Shown here piece by piece: positions 6,213 through 12,166 of a DNA stretch of 13,208 bases. The DNA is from DATGFB01 sp032160545. GTDB lineage: Bacteria; Actinomycetota; Actinomycetes; Mycobacteriales; Jatrophihabitantaceae. How positions within the stretch are numbered: the first letter of the stretch is position 1; every line of letters starts with the position of its first letter. Under the pieces are notes generated by a model. The model saw only the letters and a list, made by a program, of their open reading frames with translations. It did not search any database and was not told the DNA's origin. The stretch spans positions 1 to 13,208 of the forward strand of contig JAVHVN010000130.1 in the NCBI GenBank assembly GCA_032160545.1, written 5' to 3'. The translations under genes were made by a program, and so were the position numbers.

Positions 6213-6557
6213 ATGGCAGAACCGAGCAAGATCACCGACAAGGCGGCACAGGTCGCCGCGCAGGCCGCTGCGGCGGCCGGGCCGGTCAAGGACCGCGCAG
6301 CCGAGCTGGCAGCCGCGGCCGCAGCGGCGGCCGCTCCGGTCGCCGCCCGCACCAAGGAGCGCGCTGCCGGCATCGCCGACAAGGCCGGTGAGATCGGCGC
6401 GAAGGGCGTCAACGTCGTCGCCGAAGGGCTCGACAAGGCCACCGGCGGGCGCTTCGCCGACAAGATCAATGCCGTCGCCGAGAGCATCGAGAAGCGAATC
6501 GATCCAGACCACATCACCCCGACGCCGCGAGCCGGGACCACGCCCGACGCCCCCTAG
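6213..6557 (+). CDS. Ala-rich MT0933-like antitoxin-family protein
   Basis: 114 residues. A long Ala-rich helical stretch (about 8-60) with regularly placed Lys/Arg/Glu precedes LDKATGGRFADKINAVAESI (73-92). The K-ATGGR/K-F/Y-A/S-D-K-I pattern is that of the actinobacterial MT0933/Rv0909-like antitoxin family. The tail (97-114) is Pro/Thr-rich. The ATG at 6213 has a good GGAGGT eight bases upstream. In M. tuberculosis family members are annotated as type II antitoxins beside a toxin gene. No toxin-like gene adjoins it here: the flanks are the small acidic protein and, convergently, moaE. It may therefore be an orphan with a structural or stress role. The family call rests on the C-terminal motif; low-complexity helices can mislead. 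Confidence 0.6.
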   Translation: MAEPSKITDKAAQVAAQAAAAAGPVKDRAAELAAAAAAAAAPVAARTKERAAGIADKAGEIGAKGVNVVAEGLDKATGGRFADKINAVAESIEKRIDPDHITPTPRAGTTPDAP

Positions 6558-6606
6558 CGCGCCCATTCGGTCCGCACCTCCCCTGCATTGAGCAAGCGGC
6601 GGACGG

Positions 6607-7026
6607 CTACGGGCAGTTGACCCACTCGTCGGAGCCGTCCGCGAACACCTGCCGCTTCCACACCGGCAGCCGGCGCTTGACCTCGTCCACCAGTCGGGCG
6701 CAGACGTCGAACGCCTCGCGGCGGTGCCCGGTCGCCACGGCAGCCACGAGGGCGACGTCCCCGACGGCGAGACGACCCACCCGGTGGCTCACGGCAATCG
6801 CGATGACCTCGTCATCAGCGGCGAACTCGTCGACCACCTCGCGCAGGACCGCCTCGGCCGTCGGGTGCTCGTGATACTCGAGTTCGACCACCGGACGGCC
6901 GCCGTCGAGATCGCGGACCACGCCGCAGAACACCACCGTCGCTCCGGCATGGGCGTGGGCGACGAACGCCTCGTGCGCCGCAACGTCGAGCAGCTGCGTC
7001 GAGACGGACGCGAGCACGCTGGTCAC
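6607..7026 (-). CDS. moaE: molybdopterin synthase catalytic subunit
   Basis: 139 residues, usual length. MoaE with thiocarboxylated MoaD converts cyclic pyranopterin monophosphate into molybdopterin. Motifs: FCGVVRD (33-39), ELEYHEHPTAE (48-58), HRVGRLAVGD (81-90), HRREAFDVC (101-109), and the catalytic segment DEVKRRLPVWKRQ (114-126) with lysines K117 and K124, followed by the family end DGSDEWVNCP. Start GTG 7026 overlaps the mog TGA as GTGA. It is the last gene of the moaC-mog-moaE operon. No moaD is seen in the window, so the sulphur-carrier partner must be encoded elsewhere. It converges on the antitoxin-like gene with a 49-bp gap. Confidence 0.96.
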   Translation of the reverse strand: MTSVLASVSTQLLDVAAHEAFVAHAHAGATVVFCGVVRDLDGGRPVVELEYHEHPTAEAVLREVVDEFAADDEVIAIAVSHRVGRLAVGDVALVAAVATGHRREAFDVCARLVDEVKRRLPVWKRQVFADGSDEWVNCP

Positions 7027-7511
7027 ACTCCACCACCCGGCTGATGATCGCCGCCGCCGAGTTGGTCGACCGCGTGGCCGGCAACGATGAGCAGCAACTG
7101 CATGCCGTCGCGGACGCCCCCGGGCGAGCCGGGCAGCGTGACGATCAGCGCGTTCCCGATGGTTCCCGCGACACCCCGCGACAGCACCGACGTCGGCACG
7201 GACTCACGCGAAGCCGCGCGGATCGCCTCCGCGATGCCGGGCACCTCGCGCTCGAGCAACGGGCGGACGGCTTCGGGGGTGACATCGCTCGTCGTGAGCC
7301 CCGTCCCCCCGGTGGTGACGACGAGGCGCGCTCCCACGGCCAGCGCGTCGCGAACGGCGGAGCGGATGAGCTCGACCTCGTCGGGTACGACCCGGCGCAG
7401 CACGATCTCGTGGCCCGCACCGGTCAGCAACTCGGCCACGAGCTTTCCGGAGTCGTCCGCCCGCTCGCCGGCCGACGAACGGTTCGAGCAGGTGATCGCG
7501 GCCGCCTTCAC
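7023..7511 (-). CDS. mog: molybdopterin adenylyltransferase (MogA/MoaB family)
   Basis: 162 residues. It adenylylates molybdopterin, making the substrate for MoeA. Motifs: ITCSNRSSAGERADDSG (6-22), TTGGTGLTTSDVTPEA (66-81), the MPT-binding loop with its Thr/Ser-Asp, EVPGIAEAIR (89-98), LSRGVAGT (110-117) and LPGSPGGVRD (126-135). The start is GTG 7511, which overlaps the moaC TGA as GTGA; translating further upstream runs into moaC out of frame, so the start is well fixed. The C-terminus ends in a Gly-rich tail (about 151-162), probably flexible. Whether it should be called mogA or moaB cannot be settled from sequence alone. Confidence 0.93.
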   Translation of the reverse strand: MKAAAITCSNRSSAGERADDSGKLVAELLTGAGHEIVLRRVVPDEVELIRSAVRDALAVGARLVVTTGGTGLTTSDVTPEAVRPLLEREVPGIAEAIRAASRESVPTSVLSRGVAGTIGNALIVTLPGSPGGVRDGMQLLLIVAGHAVDQLGGGDHQPGGGV

Positions 7512-7984
7512 GTGCCGGGCTCCCGGATCCACTTGCCGGACTTGCCGCCCGACTTGGCGAGCAACCGGACGTCGGTGATCCGCGCCGACCGGTCGACGGC
7601 CTTGACCATGTCGTAGAGCGCGAGTCCGGCGACCGTGACGGCCGTCAGCGCCTCCATCTCGACCCCGGTGCGCTCGGCCGTCCGGGTGGTCGCCGTGATG
7701 ACCACGGCATCGGTCGTCAGTTCCAGCTCGACGGTCACCGCGTGCAACCCGATGGGGTGGCAGAGCGGGACGAGGTCCGCGGTGCGCTTGGCGCCGGCGA
7801 TGCCGGCGACGCGCGCGACCGCCAGCGCGTCGCCCTTCGGGAGCCCGTCCCGGCGCAGCAGCTCGATCACCTCGGCGCTCGTCATCAGCCGGCCCTGTGC
7901 GGTCGCGGTCCGGGCGGTGACGTCCTTGCCCGAGACGTCGACCATGCGGGCGGCGCCCGATGCATCGAGATGGCTGAGTTCCAC
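7508..7984 (-). CDS. moaC: cyclic pyranopterin monophosphate synthase
   Basis: 158 residues, standard MoaC length. It cyclises the MoaA product (3',8-cyclo-GTP) to cPMP. Motifs: MVDVSGKDVTARTATAQG (14-31), KGDALAVARVAGIAGAKRT (50-68), DLVPLCHPIGL (70-80), TGVEMEALTAV (106-116), YDMVKAVDR (124-132) and the terminal KSGGKSG (144-150). The expected catalytic residues (K50, H76, D125, K128) are present. Start is GTG 7984; TACGCT lies seven bases upstream and there is no Shine-Dalgarno sequence, so the operon mRNA is probably leaderless. Met14 is an internal alternative but would remove part of the conserved N-terminus. First gene of moaC-mog-moaE. Confidence 0.96.
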   Translation of the reverse strand: MELSHLDASGAARMVDVSGKDVTARTATAQGRLMTSAEVIELLRRDGLPKGDALAVARVAGIAGAKRTADLVPLCHPIGLHAVTVELELTTDAVVITATTRTAERTGVEMEALTAVTVAGLALYDMVKAVDRSARITDVRLLAKSGGKSGKWIREPGT

Positions 7985-7991
7985 GAGGGCC

Positions 7992-7997
7992 AGCGTA
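7992..7997 (-). promoter_or_regulatory. leaderless promoter of moaC operon
   Basis: The minus strand reads TACGCT, then seven bases, then the moaC GTG at 7984. This is the same hexamer and nearly the same spacing as the galU promoter. No clear -35. Confidence 0.5.
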
Positions 7998-8068
7998 GGC
8001 GCCGCCGGAATGCCGGTGCATCGACCACGTGTTGGCCCAGGGAGGCAATTCGCCGACGAGAGGACGTC

Positions 8069-8446
8069 ATGAGCACCACCGCATTGACCGCTGACTCTTT
8101 CCAGCAGACGGTGACGAGCAACGACATCGTGCTCGTGGACTTCTGGGCCGAATGGTGCGGCCCGTGCCGCATGTTCGCCCCGATCTTCGAGAACGCCGCC
8201 GAGAGCAACCCGGACGTGGTGTTCGGCAAGGTCGACACCGAGGCCGAGCAGGCGCTCTCCGCCGCCGCCAACATCCGTTCCATCCCGACGTTGATGGCTT
8301 TCCGCGAGGGCATCCTGGTGTTCTCGCAGCCCGGCGCGCTGCCTGCCGCCGCGCTCGATGAGGTCATCGGCGCCGTCCGCGGCCTCGACATGGAGGACGT
8401 GCGCACGCAGATCGCGGCACAGAGTTCGGCACAGTCGCCGTCCTGA
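8069..8446 (+). CDS. trx: thioredoxin
   Basis: 125 residues. Small cytoplasmic protein-disulphide reductase, normally kept reduced by thioredoxin reductase. The active site is WAEWCGPCRMFAP (26-38) with C30 and C33. Upstream DIVLVDFWA (19-27) is the central strand, and NIRSIPTLMAF (68-78) supplies the cis-proline P73. The C-terminal helix is followed by about 20 extra polar residues (106-125, Gln/Ser-rich). The usual Phe/Tyr-Gly turn near the end reads VFSQPGAL. Start is ATG 8069, with AGAGGA five bases upstream. It is divergent from the moaC operon across 84 bases and convergent with the SnoaL-like gene. Confidence 0.95.
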   Translation: MSTTALTADSFQQTVTSNDIVLVDFWAEWCGPCRMFAPIFENAAESNPDVVFGKVDTEAEQALSAAANIRSIPTLMAFREGILVFSQPGALPAAALDEVIGAVRGLDMEDVRTQIAAQSSAQSPS

Positions 8447-8464
8447 GCAGTTCCCGCGGCATCA

Positions 8465-8536
8465 TGCCCCTTTGGGCACGTTGCCGAGGGAAGGGAGAGT
8501 CGGTGCCACAGCTGATCGCCGGCTCCCGGCGAGCCG
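8465..8536. terminator. GC-rich hairpins between convergent genes
   Basis: The 140-bp gap between trx and the SnoaL-like gene contains TGCCC-CTTT-GGGCA (8465-8478) and CGGCTC-CCGGC-GAGCCG (8520-8536). Both are short stems without a T-run, so termination on either strand is a guess from position. Confidence 0.3.
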
Positions 8537-8586
8537 CGTCCTCGACGGCCGACTGGTGCTGCTCGACTTCGCTCGCGGCTCGCGCG

Positions 8587-9003
8587 TCAGCCGGTGATGA
8601 GCCCGAGTTGGCGAAGCAGTCCGCTCTCGTCGATGCGTCCCCAGCGTTCGGCGATCCGGTCACCTTCGACTCTGAAGATGTTGACCCCGGCAAGCGTAAT
8701 GGTCTTGCCGGTCGCCGGCACGCCCATGAGCGGTGCGGCGCTGTGCGTGCCGCTCGCGGTGAAGCGTTCGACAACGATGTCGCCCTCGGCGATCAGCTGC
8801 TCGAGGTCGCTGTGCCAGTCGGGCAGCGCCTGCCGGAAGGACGCCGCGGCCAGACGCATTCCCTCCGGCCCGTCCGGCGCGCCGGGAAACGGCGGGTCGT
8901 GGTTGACGAAGTGCGGATCGAGGTAGCGGTCCACGGCATCCAAGTCTCCTTTGGTGAACAGCTCCTGGATGAACGTGTCGACGAGTTCCTTGTTGTTGGT
9001 CAT
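8587..9003 (-). CDS. SnoaL-like / ester-cyclase-family small protein
   Basis: 138 residues, the size of a single SnoaL-like domain (NTF2 cone fold). Recognisable elements are ELVDTFIQELFTKGDLDAV (6-24), YLDPHFVNHDPP (27-38), GPEGMRLAAASFRQALPDWH (45-64), IVVERFTASGTHSAAPLMGVPATGK (76-100) and GVNIFRVEGDRIAERWGRID (106-125). That order is typical of the ester cyclase/SnoaL group. Members include polyketide cyclases and many uncharacterised proteins, so no reaction can be assigned. The ATG at 9003 lacks a ribosome-binding site and has GATGCT six bases upstream, suggesting leaderless expression; longer upstream frames carry no conserved sequence. Divergent from a LuxR-type regulator gene, which probably controls it. 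Confidence 0.85.
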   Translation of the reverse strand: MTNNKELVDTFIQELFTKGDLDAVDRYLDPHFVNHDPPFPGAPDGPEGMRLAAASFRQALPDWHSDLEQLIAEGDIVVERFTASGTHSAAPLMGVPATGKTITLAGVNIFRVEGDRIAERWGRIDESGLLRQLGLITG

Positions 9004-9009
9004 GCAGTG

Positions 9010-9015
9010 AGCATC
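9010..9015 (-). promoter_or_regulatory. leaderless -10 box of SnoaL-like gene
   Basis: The minus strand reads GATGCT six bases before the ATG at 9003. The inverted repeat at 9038-9055 begins 23 bases upstream of it, at and beyond the -35 position. Confidence 0.4.
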
Positions 9016-9037
9016 GACGCGCTCCGATGACTCGACC

Positions 9038-9055
9038 ATCCCACGAAGTTGGGAT
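9038..9055. promoter_or_regulatory. candidate operator, 6-6-6 inverted repeat
   Basis: ATCCCA-CGAAGT-TGGGAT is a perfect 6-bp inverted repeat with a 6-bp spacer. It lies in the middle of the 87-bp gap, 34 bases from the SnoaL ATG and 35 from the luxR-type GTG, so near -35 for both promoters. The spacing suits a dimeric helix-turn-helix protein, most simply the adjacent LuxR-type regulator. Confidence 0.5.
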
Positions 9056-9084
9056 TCGGCGATCCGGCCCAGTCGGCTGATACT
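9055..9084 (+). promoter_or_regulatory. leaderless promoter of LuxR-type regulator
   Basis: TTCGGC (9055-9060), an 18-base spacer, and GATACT (9079-9084), followed by six bases and the GTG at 9091. No ribosome-binding site is present. The -35 box is weak. Confidence 0.4.
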
Positions 9085-9090
9085 TGGAAC

Positions 9091-10146
9091 GTGGCGCACA
9101 GCCCGCCCGTTCGGACAGCGCTGCAGGATCTCGTCCGGCATTGCCATAGCGGGCTGGACGCGCCCGACCTGCAGCGCAGGTTGCTGCGCTCATTGCGCCG
9201 GCTCGTGCCCGCCGACGCGGCGTTCTTCGCCACCGCCGACCCGGAGAGCTTGTTGTTCACCGGAGGGTTCGCCGAGGAGCCACTCGGCAGCGCTACTCCG
9301 GTGTTCCTCGACAACGAATTCGGCGCCGAGGATGTCAACAAGTTCGCGGTGCTGGCCACCTCGTCAAGCCATGTCGCCTCACTGGATTCAGTCACCTTCG
9401 GAGACCGCTTCGCGAGCGCGCGCTACCGCGAGATCATGCGACCGCTCGGGCTCGGCGACGAGCTTCGCGTCGCACTGCTCGCCGGCTCGCGATGCTGGGG
9501 GTATCTCTGCCTGCATCGGACGGATCATTCGAGCGGGTTCACGGAGTCGGAACTGACGCTCGTTGCCACCGCCGCCCCGCATCTCGGCCATGCGCTTCGT
9601 CAGGCCCTGCTCCTGCACGCCCCGGCCGCGGCGGGGCGGGTCCACGAACCTGGCGTCGTCGTGCTCGCCGACGACTTGAGCCTCGTGGCAGTGACCGCCC
9701 AGGCGTCGGAGTACCTCGCCCAGATCGAGCCGGCGAGCAGCCTCCCGCTGCCGGTCTGCATCTACGCCGCCGCGGCGGCGCTGCGTGCGATCGAAGACGG
9801 AAACGCCGCACCGGGGTCCATGCCGACCACACGTGTCCACACGCGGACCGGACGATGGCTGACCGTCCACGCTTCGCGCCTCAACGGTCCGTCCGGCGAG
9901 CAGGGCATCACCGTTGTCATCGAGGCGGCCGACGCACGCAGCACCCTTGCGCTGCGGTTGTCGGCACACGGACTCAGTCCTCGGGAGAGCGACGTGGCCA
10001 CCTTGGTCCTACGTGGAACCTCGACGAGGGTCATCTCTGCCACGCTGCACATCTCCGAACACACCGTTCAGGATCACCTCAAGGCGGTGTTCGACAAGGT
10101 GGGCATCCGTAGCCGCCGGGAACTCGTCGCCGCGATGCTCACCTGA
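9091..10146 (+). CDS. LuxR-family regulator with N-terminal GAF-like domain
   Basis: 351 residues. The first half (about 8-172) looks like a GAF sensor: RRLVPADAAFFATADPESLLFTGG, then GLGDELRVALLAGSRCWGYLCLHR (120-143) and FTESELTLVATAAPHLGHALR (150-170). A middle region (about 187-280) resembles a PAS-like segment. The C-terminus carries the LuxR/GerE helix-turn-helix, LSPRESDVATLVLRGTSTRVI (295-315) through SEHTVQDHLKAVFDKVGIRS (322-341) and RRELVAAM. It is therefore a DNA-binding regulator, probably responding to a small ligand that I cannot name. No receiver domain is present, so it is not a classic two-component regulator. GTG 9091 is chosen because a -10-like box lies six bases before it. 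It is divergent from the SnoaL-like gene. Confidence 0.88.
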   Translation: MAHSPPVRTALQDLVRHCHSGLDAPDLQRRLLRSLRRLVPADAAFFATADPESLLFTGGFAEEPLGSATPVFLDNEFGAEDVNKFAVLATSSSHVASLDSVTFGDRFASARYREIMRPLGLGDELRVALLAGSRCWGYLCLHRTDHSSGFTESELTLVATAAPHLGHALRQALLLHAPAAAGRVHEPGVVVLADDLSLVAVTAQASEYLAQIEPASSLPLPVCIYAAAAALRAIEDGNAAPGSMPTTRVHTRTGRWLTVHASRLNGPSGEQGITVVIEAADARSTLALRLSAHGLSPRESDVATLVLRGTSTRVISATLHISEHTVQDHLKAVFDKVGIRSRRELVAAMLT

Positions 10147-10281
10147 CCTGCCTGCCGCCAGCACCTCGCCTGTCGCACCACGTGTCAGCCTCGGCCATCC
10201 GTGCGCAAATCGGCAGGCGCCATGACCGTCGATGGTTCGCCGGAATCATCGGGCTCTGTTTGATCGGCCAGTTCGCAGCCC

Positions 10282-10302
10282 CCGTCCGTCCCAGGCGGAC
10301 GG
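10282..10302. terminator. hairpin downstream of luxR-type gene
   Basis: CCGTCCG-TCCCAGG-CGGACGG forms a 7-bp GC stem with a 7-base loop, 136 bases after the regulator stop. There is no T-run. The 233-bp gap to the tRNA holds no supported gene. Confidence 0.3.
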
Positions 10303-10332
10303 CAGCCGGACAGTGGTCAGGCACGGCCGGGC

Positions 10333-10361
10333 TTCATCGATCGCGCGCGCCCCCGTAATCT
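10333..10361 (+). promoter_or_regulatory. promoter of tRNA-Arg
   Basis: TTCATC (10333-10338), a 17-base spacer and TAATCT (10356-10361) lie 18 bases before the tRNA 5' end. Spacing is ideal and the -10 fits TANNNT. Confidence 0.55.
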
Positions 10362-10379
10362 CGGGCATGAAAGTTCCCC

Positions 10380-10452
10380 GCCCTCGTAGCTCAGGGGATA
10401 GAGCGCCGGACTCCTAAGCCGGGCGTCGCAGGTTCGAATCCTGCCGGGGGCA
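10380..10452 (+). tRNA. tRNA-Arg (anticodon CCT)
   Basis: Acceptor GCCCTCG (10380-10386) pairs with CGGGGGC (10445-10451), including a T-G pair. The D arm is GCTC/GAGC, the anticodon loop is CTCCTAA with anticodon CCT (Arg codon AGG), and the T arm is GCAGG-TTCGAAT-CCTGC. Discriminator A is at 10452. The next bases are CAG, so CCA is not encoded. The anticodon stem CCGGA/GCCGG has an A-G mismatch at its loop-closing position (31-39); the other four pairs are G-C. The integrase stop codon lies only three bases beyond, marking this as the insertion target of the element to the right. Confidence 0.96.
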
Positions 10453-10455
10453 CAG
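10411..10455. other. probable attachment site (attL/attR side of element)
   Basis: Tyrosine integrases of actinobacterial elements commonly recombine in the 3' half of a tRNA gene and leave the tRNA intact. The integrase here ends at 10456 pointing at the tRNA 3' end. No second copy of the tRNA 3' sequence is found up to 13208, so the other junction lies outside. The limits given are a guess: anticodon loop to just past the tRNA end. Confidence 0.5.
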
Positions 10456-11610
10456 CTAGAGGTCCGATGTTTCGGGATCTCCGCCCTTGTCGCCGTCGAT
10501 AGGCAATTCGTTGCTTGCGTCGCCGTCCGTCATCCGTCCTTCATCCGCACCCGCTGACGCGCGAATTTGCTGTTCTATCTGATCTGCAACCTCGTGCAGC
10601 CGATCAGGCAACAAGTGCCCGTATGTGTCGAGTGTCAGCGTGGCCGACTTGTGACCGAGCATCGACTGCAGAACCTTGATGCCTGCGCCTGCGTCGACCG
10701 CGAGCGACGACGCGGTATGGCGCAAGTTGTGAGGCGTGACGCGCGGCACTCCCGACTTTGAGACAGCGGCGTTGAACACGTCTCTGCGAAAGTTCGCGGC
10801 CCGAATTGGGTATCCACGTGGTGTCTGGAACACGAACTCGTCGGGTGGCCTCCCTTTAACCAAAAGCGCCAGATCGGCCATCACACTTTGGGGCGGCACG
10901 ACCCATCGCCGAGCGTGGCTCTTGGGCGTTGACAGATCCAGATGTCCGTTGACAGACGTGAGTGATTCAGCAATTTCGATCCTCGCGCGCACAAAATCGA
11001 CACGACGAACGCGTAGGGCGACCGCCTCACCGAGCCGACAGCCGCTGTAGGCGAGGAAGCGGATGAGTGGACCGTAATAGCCCGCAGCCTCAGCGAGCCG
11101 TCGAACCTCGTCATGCGTGAGGTACTCCTGGTCGCGCCTTACTTCGCGACGTAGCGCGACGCCCTGGGCAGCGTTACGCGCCAAGCGGCCATCCTTCACC
11201 GCGAAGGCGAGAATCAACGATAAAACGCGGTGCGCCTTGATTGCCGCCGACGGCGACACCTCGTCCGCGACATCTGTGCACCAACGTTGGATAGCTGCGA
11301 ACCGAACCGCGTCGAGCGAAACCGTCGCCCACCGCGGAAGCACATGTGTGCGCAGCGTCGACTCATAACGCGCCCTGGAAGAGGCCTTCAGGTGCCCCTG
11401 CGCTGCGAGCCAGATGGCGGCCCATTCCCCAAGTTTGACCCGGCCCCGCGAGGGGTCGACATAGCCACCGCTCCGAACGGCATAGGAAATCTCACTCAGA
11501 TACCGATCAGCGTCGCACTTGCGTGGAAAGCTCCTGGCGCGCTCGCGTCCCTCGGGGTCGACATAGCGAGCTTGATAGCGCCGAGGACCACGCCTTTGAA
11601 CATGCCCCAT
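10456..11610 (-). CDS. int: tyrosine site-specific integrase
   Basis: 384 residues. The N-terminal arm-binding domain starts MGHVQRRGPRRYQARYVDPE (1-20), typical of actinobacterial phage and ICE integrases, then a SAM-like core-binding domain (about 57-140). The catalytic domain has all key residues: R192 (YSGCRLGE), K230 (STPKSHARR), H294 and R297 (TPHNLRHT), H320 (MLGHKS) and nucleophile Y330 (LDTYGHL). A polar, acidic tail (about 350-384) follows. ATG 11610 is chosen because the conserved domain begins there and it overlaps the excisionase stop as TGATG, implying coupled translation. The frame stays open further upstream but that part lies in the excisionase gene. It integrates and excises the element at the adjacent tRNA-Arg. 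Apparently intact. Confidence 0.96.
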   Translation of the reverse strand: MGHVQRRGPRRYQARYVDPEGRERARSFPRKCDADRYLSEISYAVRSGGYVDPSRGRVKLGEWAAIWLAAQGHLKASSRARYESTLRTHVLPRWATVSLDAVRFAAIQRWCTDVADEVSPSAAIKAHRVLSLILAFAVKDGRLARNAAQGVALRREVRRDQEYLTHDEVRRLAEAAGYYGPLIRFLAYSGCRLGEAVALRVRRVDFVRARIEIAESLTSVNGHLDLSTPKSHARRWVVPPQSVMADLALLVKGRPPDEFVFQTPRGYPIRAANFRRDVFNAAVSKSGVPRVTPHNLRHTASSLAVDAGAGIKVLQSMLGHKSATLTLDTYGHLLPDRLHEVADQIEQQIRASAGADEGRMTDGDASNELPIDGDKGGDPETSDL

Positions 11611-11837
11611 CAGCCAGCCGATCCGTTGCGGTTCTCCGCGAGCCACAGGAGCACCTCGGAATAACTGAAGCGCAGGTACTTTCCGACCTTGTAGGAAGTC
11701 GGACCAGTCCCATGCATGCTCCACTTGTAGAGGGTTGCCTTTGGCACCTGCAGCAGGTCCGCGACTTGGTCAACGGTCAGCAGCTTGATTTCTGCGCCCG
11801 AATCTACGCGCGTCGCGTGGGTTGTATGGGTCGTCAC
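11610..11837 (-). CDS. xis: excisionase / AlpA-like helix-turn-helix protein
   Basis: 75 residues. The core IKLLTVDQVADLLQVPKATLYKWSMHGTGP (18-47), followed by YKVGKYLRFSYSEVLLWLAE (49-68), is the MerR-like winged helix-turn-helix of the excisionase-family (helix-turn-helix 17) proteins. Such proteins bind at attachment sites and direct the integrase to excision; some also act as transcription factors. Start: GTG 11837 has GGATTGGAG five bases before it. The upstream in-frame GTG 11843 overlaps that ribosome-binding site and is less likely. The TGA shares its A with the integrase ATG. A promoter with near-consensus boxes lies just upstream, so xis and int form one operon. Confidence 0.88.
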   Translation of the reverse strand: MTTHTTHATRVDSGAEIKLLTVDQVADLLQVPKATLYKWSMHGTGPTSYKVGKYLRFSYSEVLLWLAENRNGSAG

Positions 11838-11854
11838 GATCACTCCAATCCTTG

Positions 11855-11883
11855 GTTATGGCTGCCGTTGGCCGCGGTGTCGA
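11855..11883 (-). promoter_or_regulatory. promoter of xis-int operon
   Basis: On the minus strand TCGACA (11883-11878) is followed by exactly 17 bases and CATAAC (11860-11855). The predicted transcription start near 11848 gives a short leader that still contains the GGATTGGAG ribosome-binding site of xis. It is the best -35/-10 pair in the window. Confidence 0.55.
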
Positions 11884-12025
11884 TTGCCTGACGATCCGGC
11901 GCGTCCCTGTTAAGCCACGCGGCCGATCTGCGATCGCGGAACTTGTTGCGAATGGGGTGCCACGTTCGCTTTTCGCGAGATCACGGCGACCGAGTCTGTG
12001 TGCGTCATTCGTGCTAACCGGCAGA

Positions 12026-12050
12026 CGCGAGGAGTGATTCCCGCCTCGCG
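12026..12050. repeat. inverted repeat CGCGAGG/CCTCGCG
   Basis: Perfect 7-bp arms, 12026-12032 and 12044-12050, with an 11-base loop. No T-run on either side. Could be an operator or a weak terminator. Confidence 0.4.
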
Positions 12051-12088
12051 AAACTCATACTGCGAATCTCAGCCGCTCCTTTGATTGC

Positions 12089-12115
12089 AATTAAGGGAAG
12101 AATTAAGGGCAATTA
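12089..12115. repeat. helically phased AATTA repeats
   Basis: AATTAAGGG at 12089-12097 and 12101-12109, then AATTA at 12111-12115. Start-to-start distances are 12 and 10 bases, so all three face roughly the same side of the helix. The palindrome ATTGCAAT (12084-12091) overlaps the first copy. The pattern fits cooperative binding of a small DNA-binding protein such as Xis or a regulator. Confidence 0.5.
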
Positions 12116-12166
12116 GTGACCAGGGATTCAGGAGCTGCAGTTGACCTGCTGCCCTGCAGTAGCACA

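Larger units (their letters stand above)
11838..12166. other. gene-free gap between xis and serine recombinase
   Basis: 329 bases with no supported gene. It contains the xis-int promoter (11855-11883), a 7-bp inverted repeat (12026-12050), a 14-bp-period near-repeat GCGAAACTCA/GCGAATCTCA (12048-12071), the AATTA array (12089-12115) and two CTGCAG copies near 12135-12160. The right part is clearly AT-richer than the chromosome to the left. Likely a regulatory or recombination-accessory region. Confidence 0.5.

Noticed and set aside
6570..6604. GTCCGC/GCGGAC inverted repeat between the antitoxin-like gene and moaE as a bidirectional terminator
   Set aside because: Only six pairs with a 23-base loop and no T-run; too weak to call.
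8464..8586. Possible decayed gene after trx, with a GGGAGAG-like site before GTG and the peptide LPASRVLDGRLVLLDFARG in another frame
   Set aside because: The two suggestive peptides are in different frames and no family is recognised. At 140 bases it may be a remnant, but I cannot support a pseudogene.
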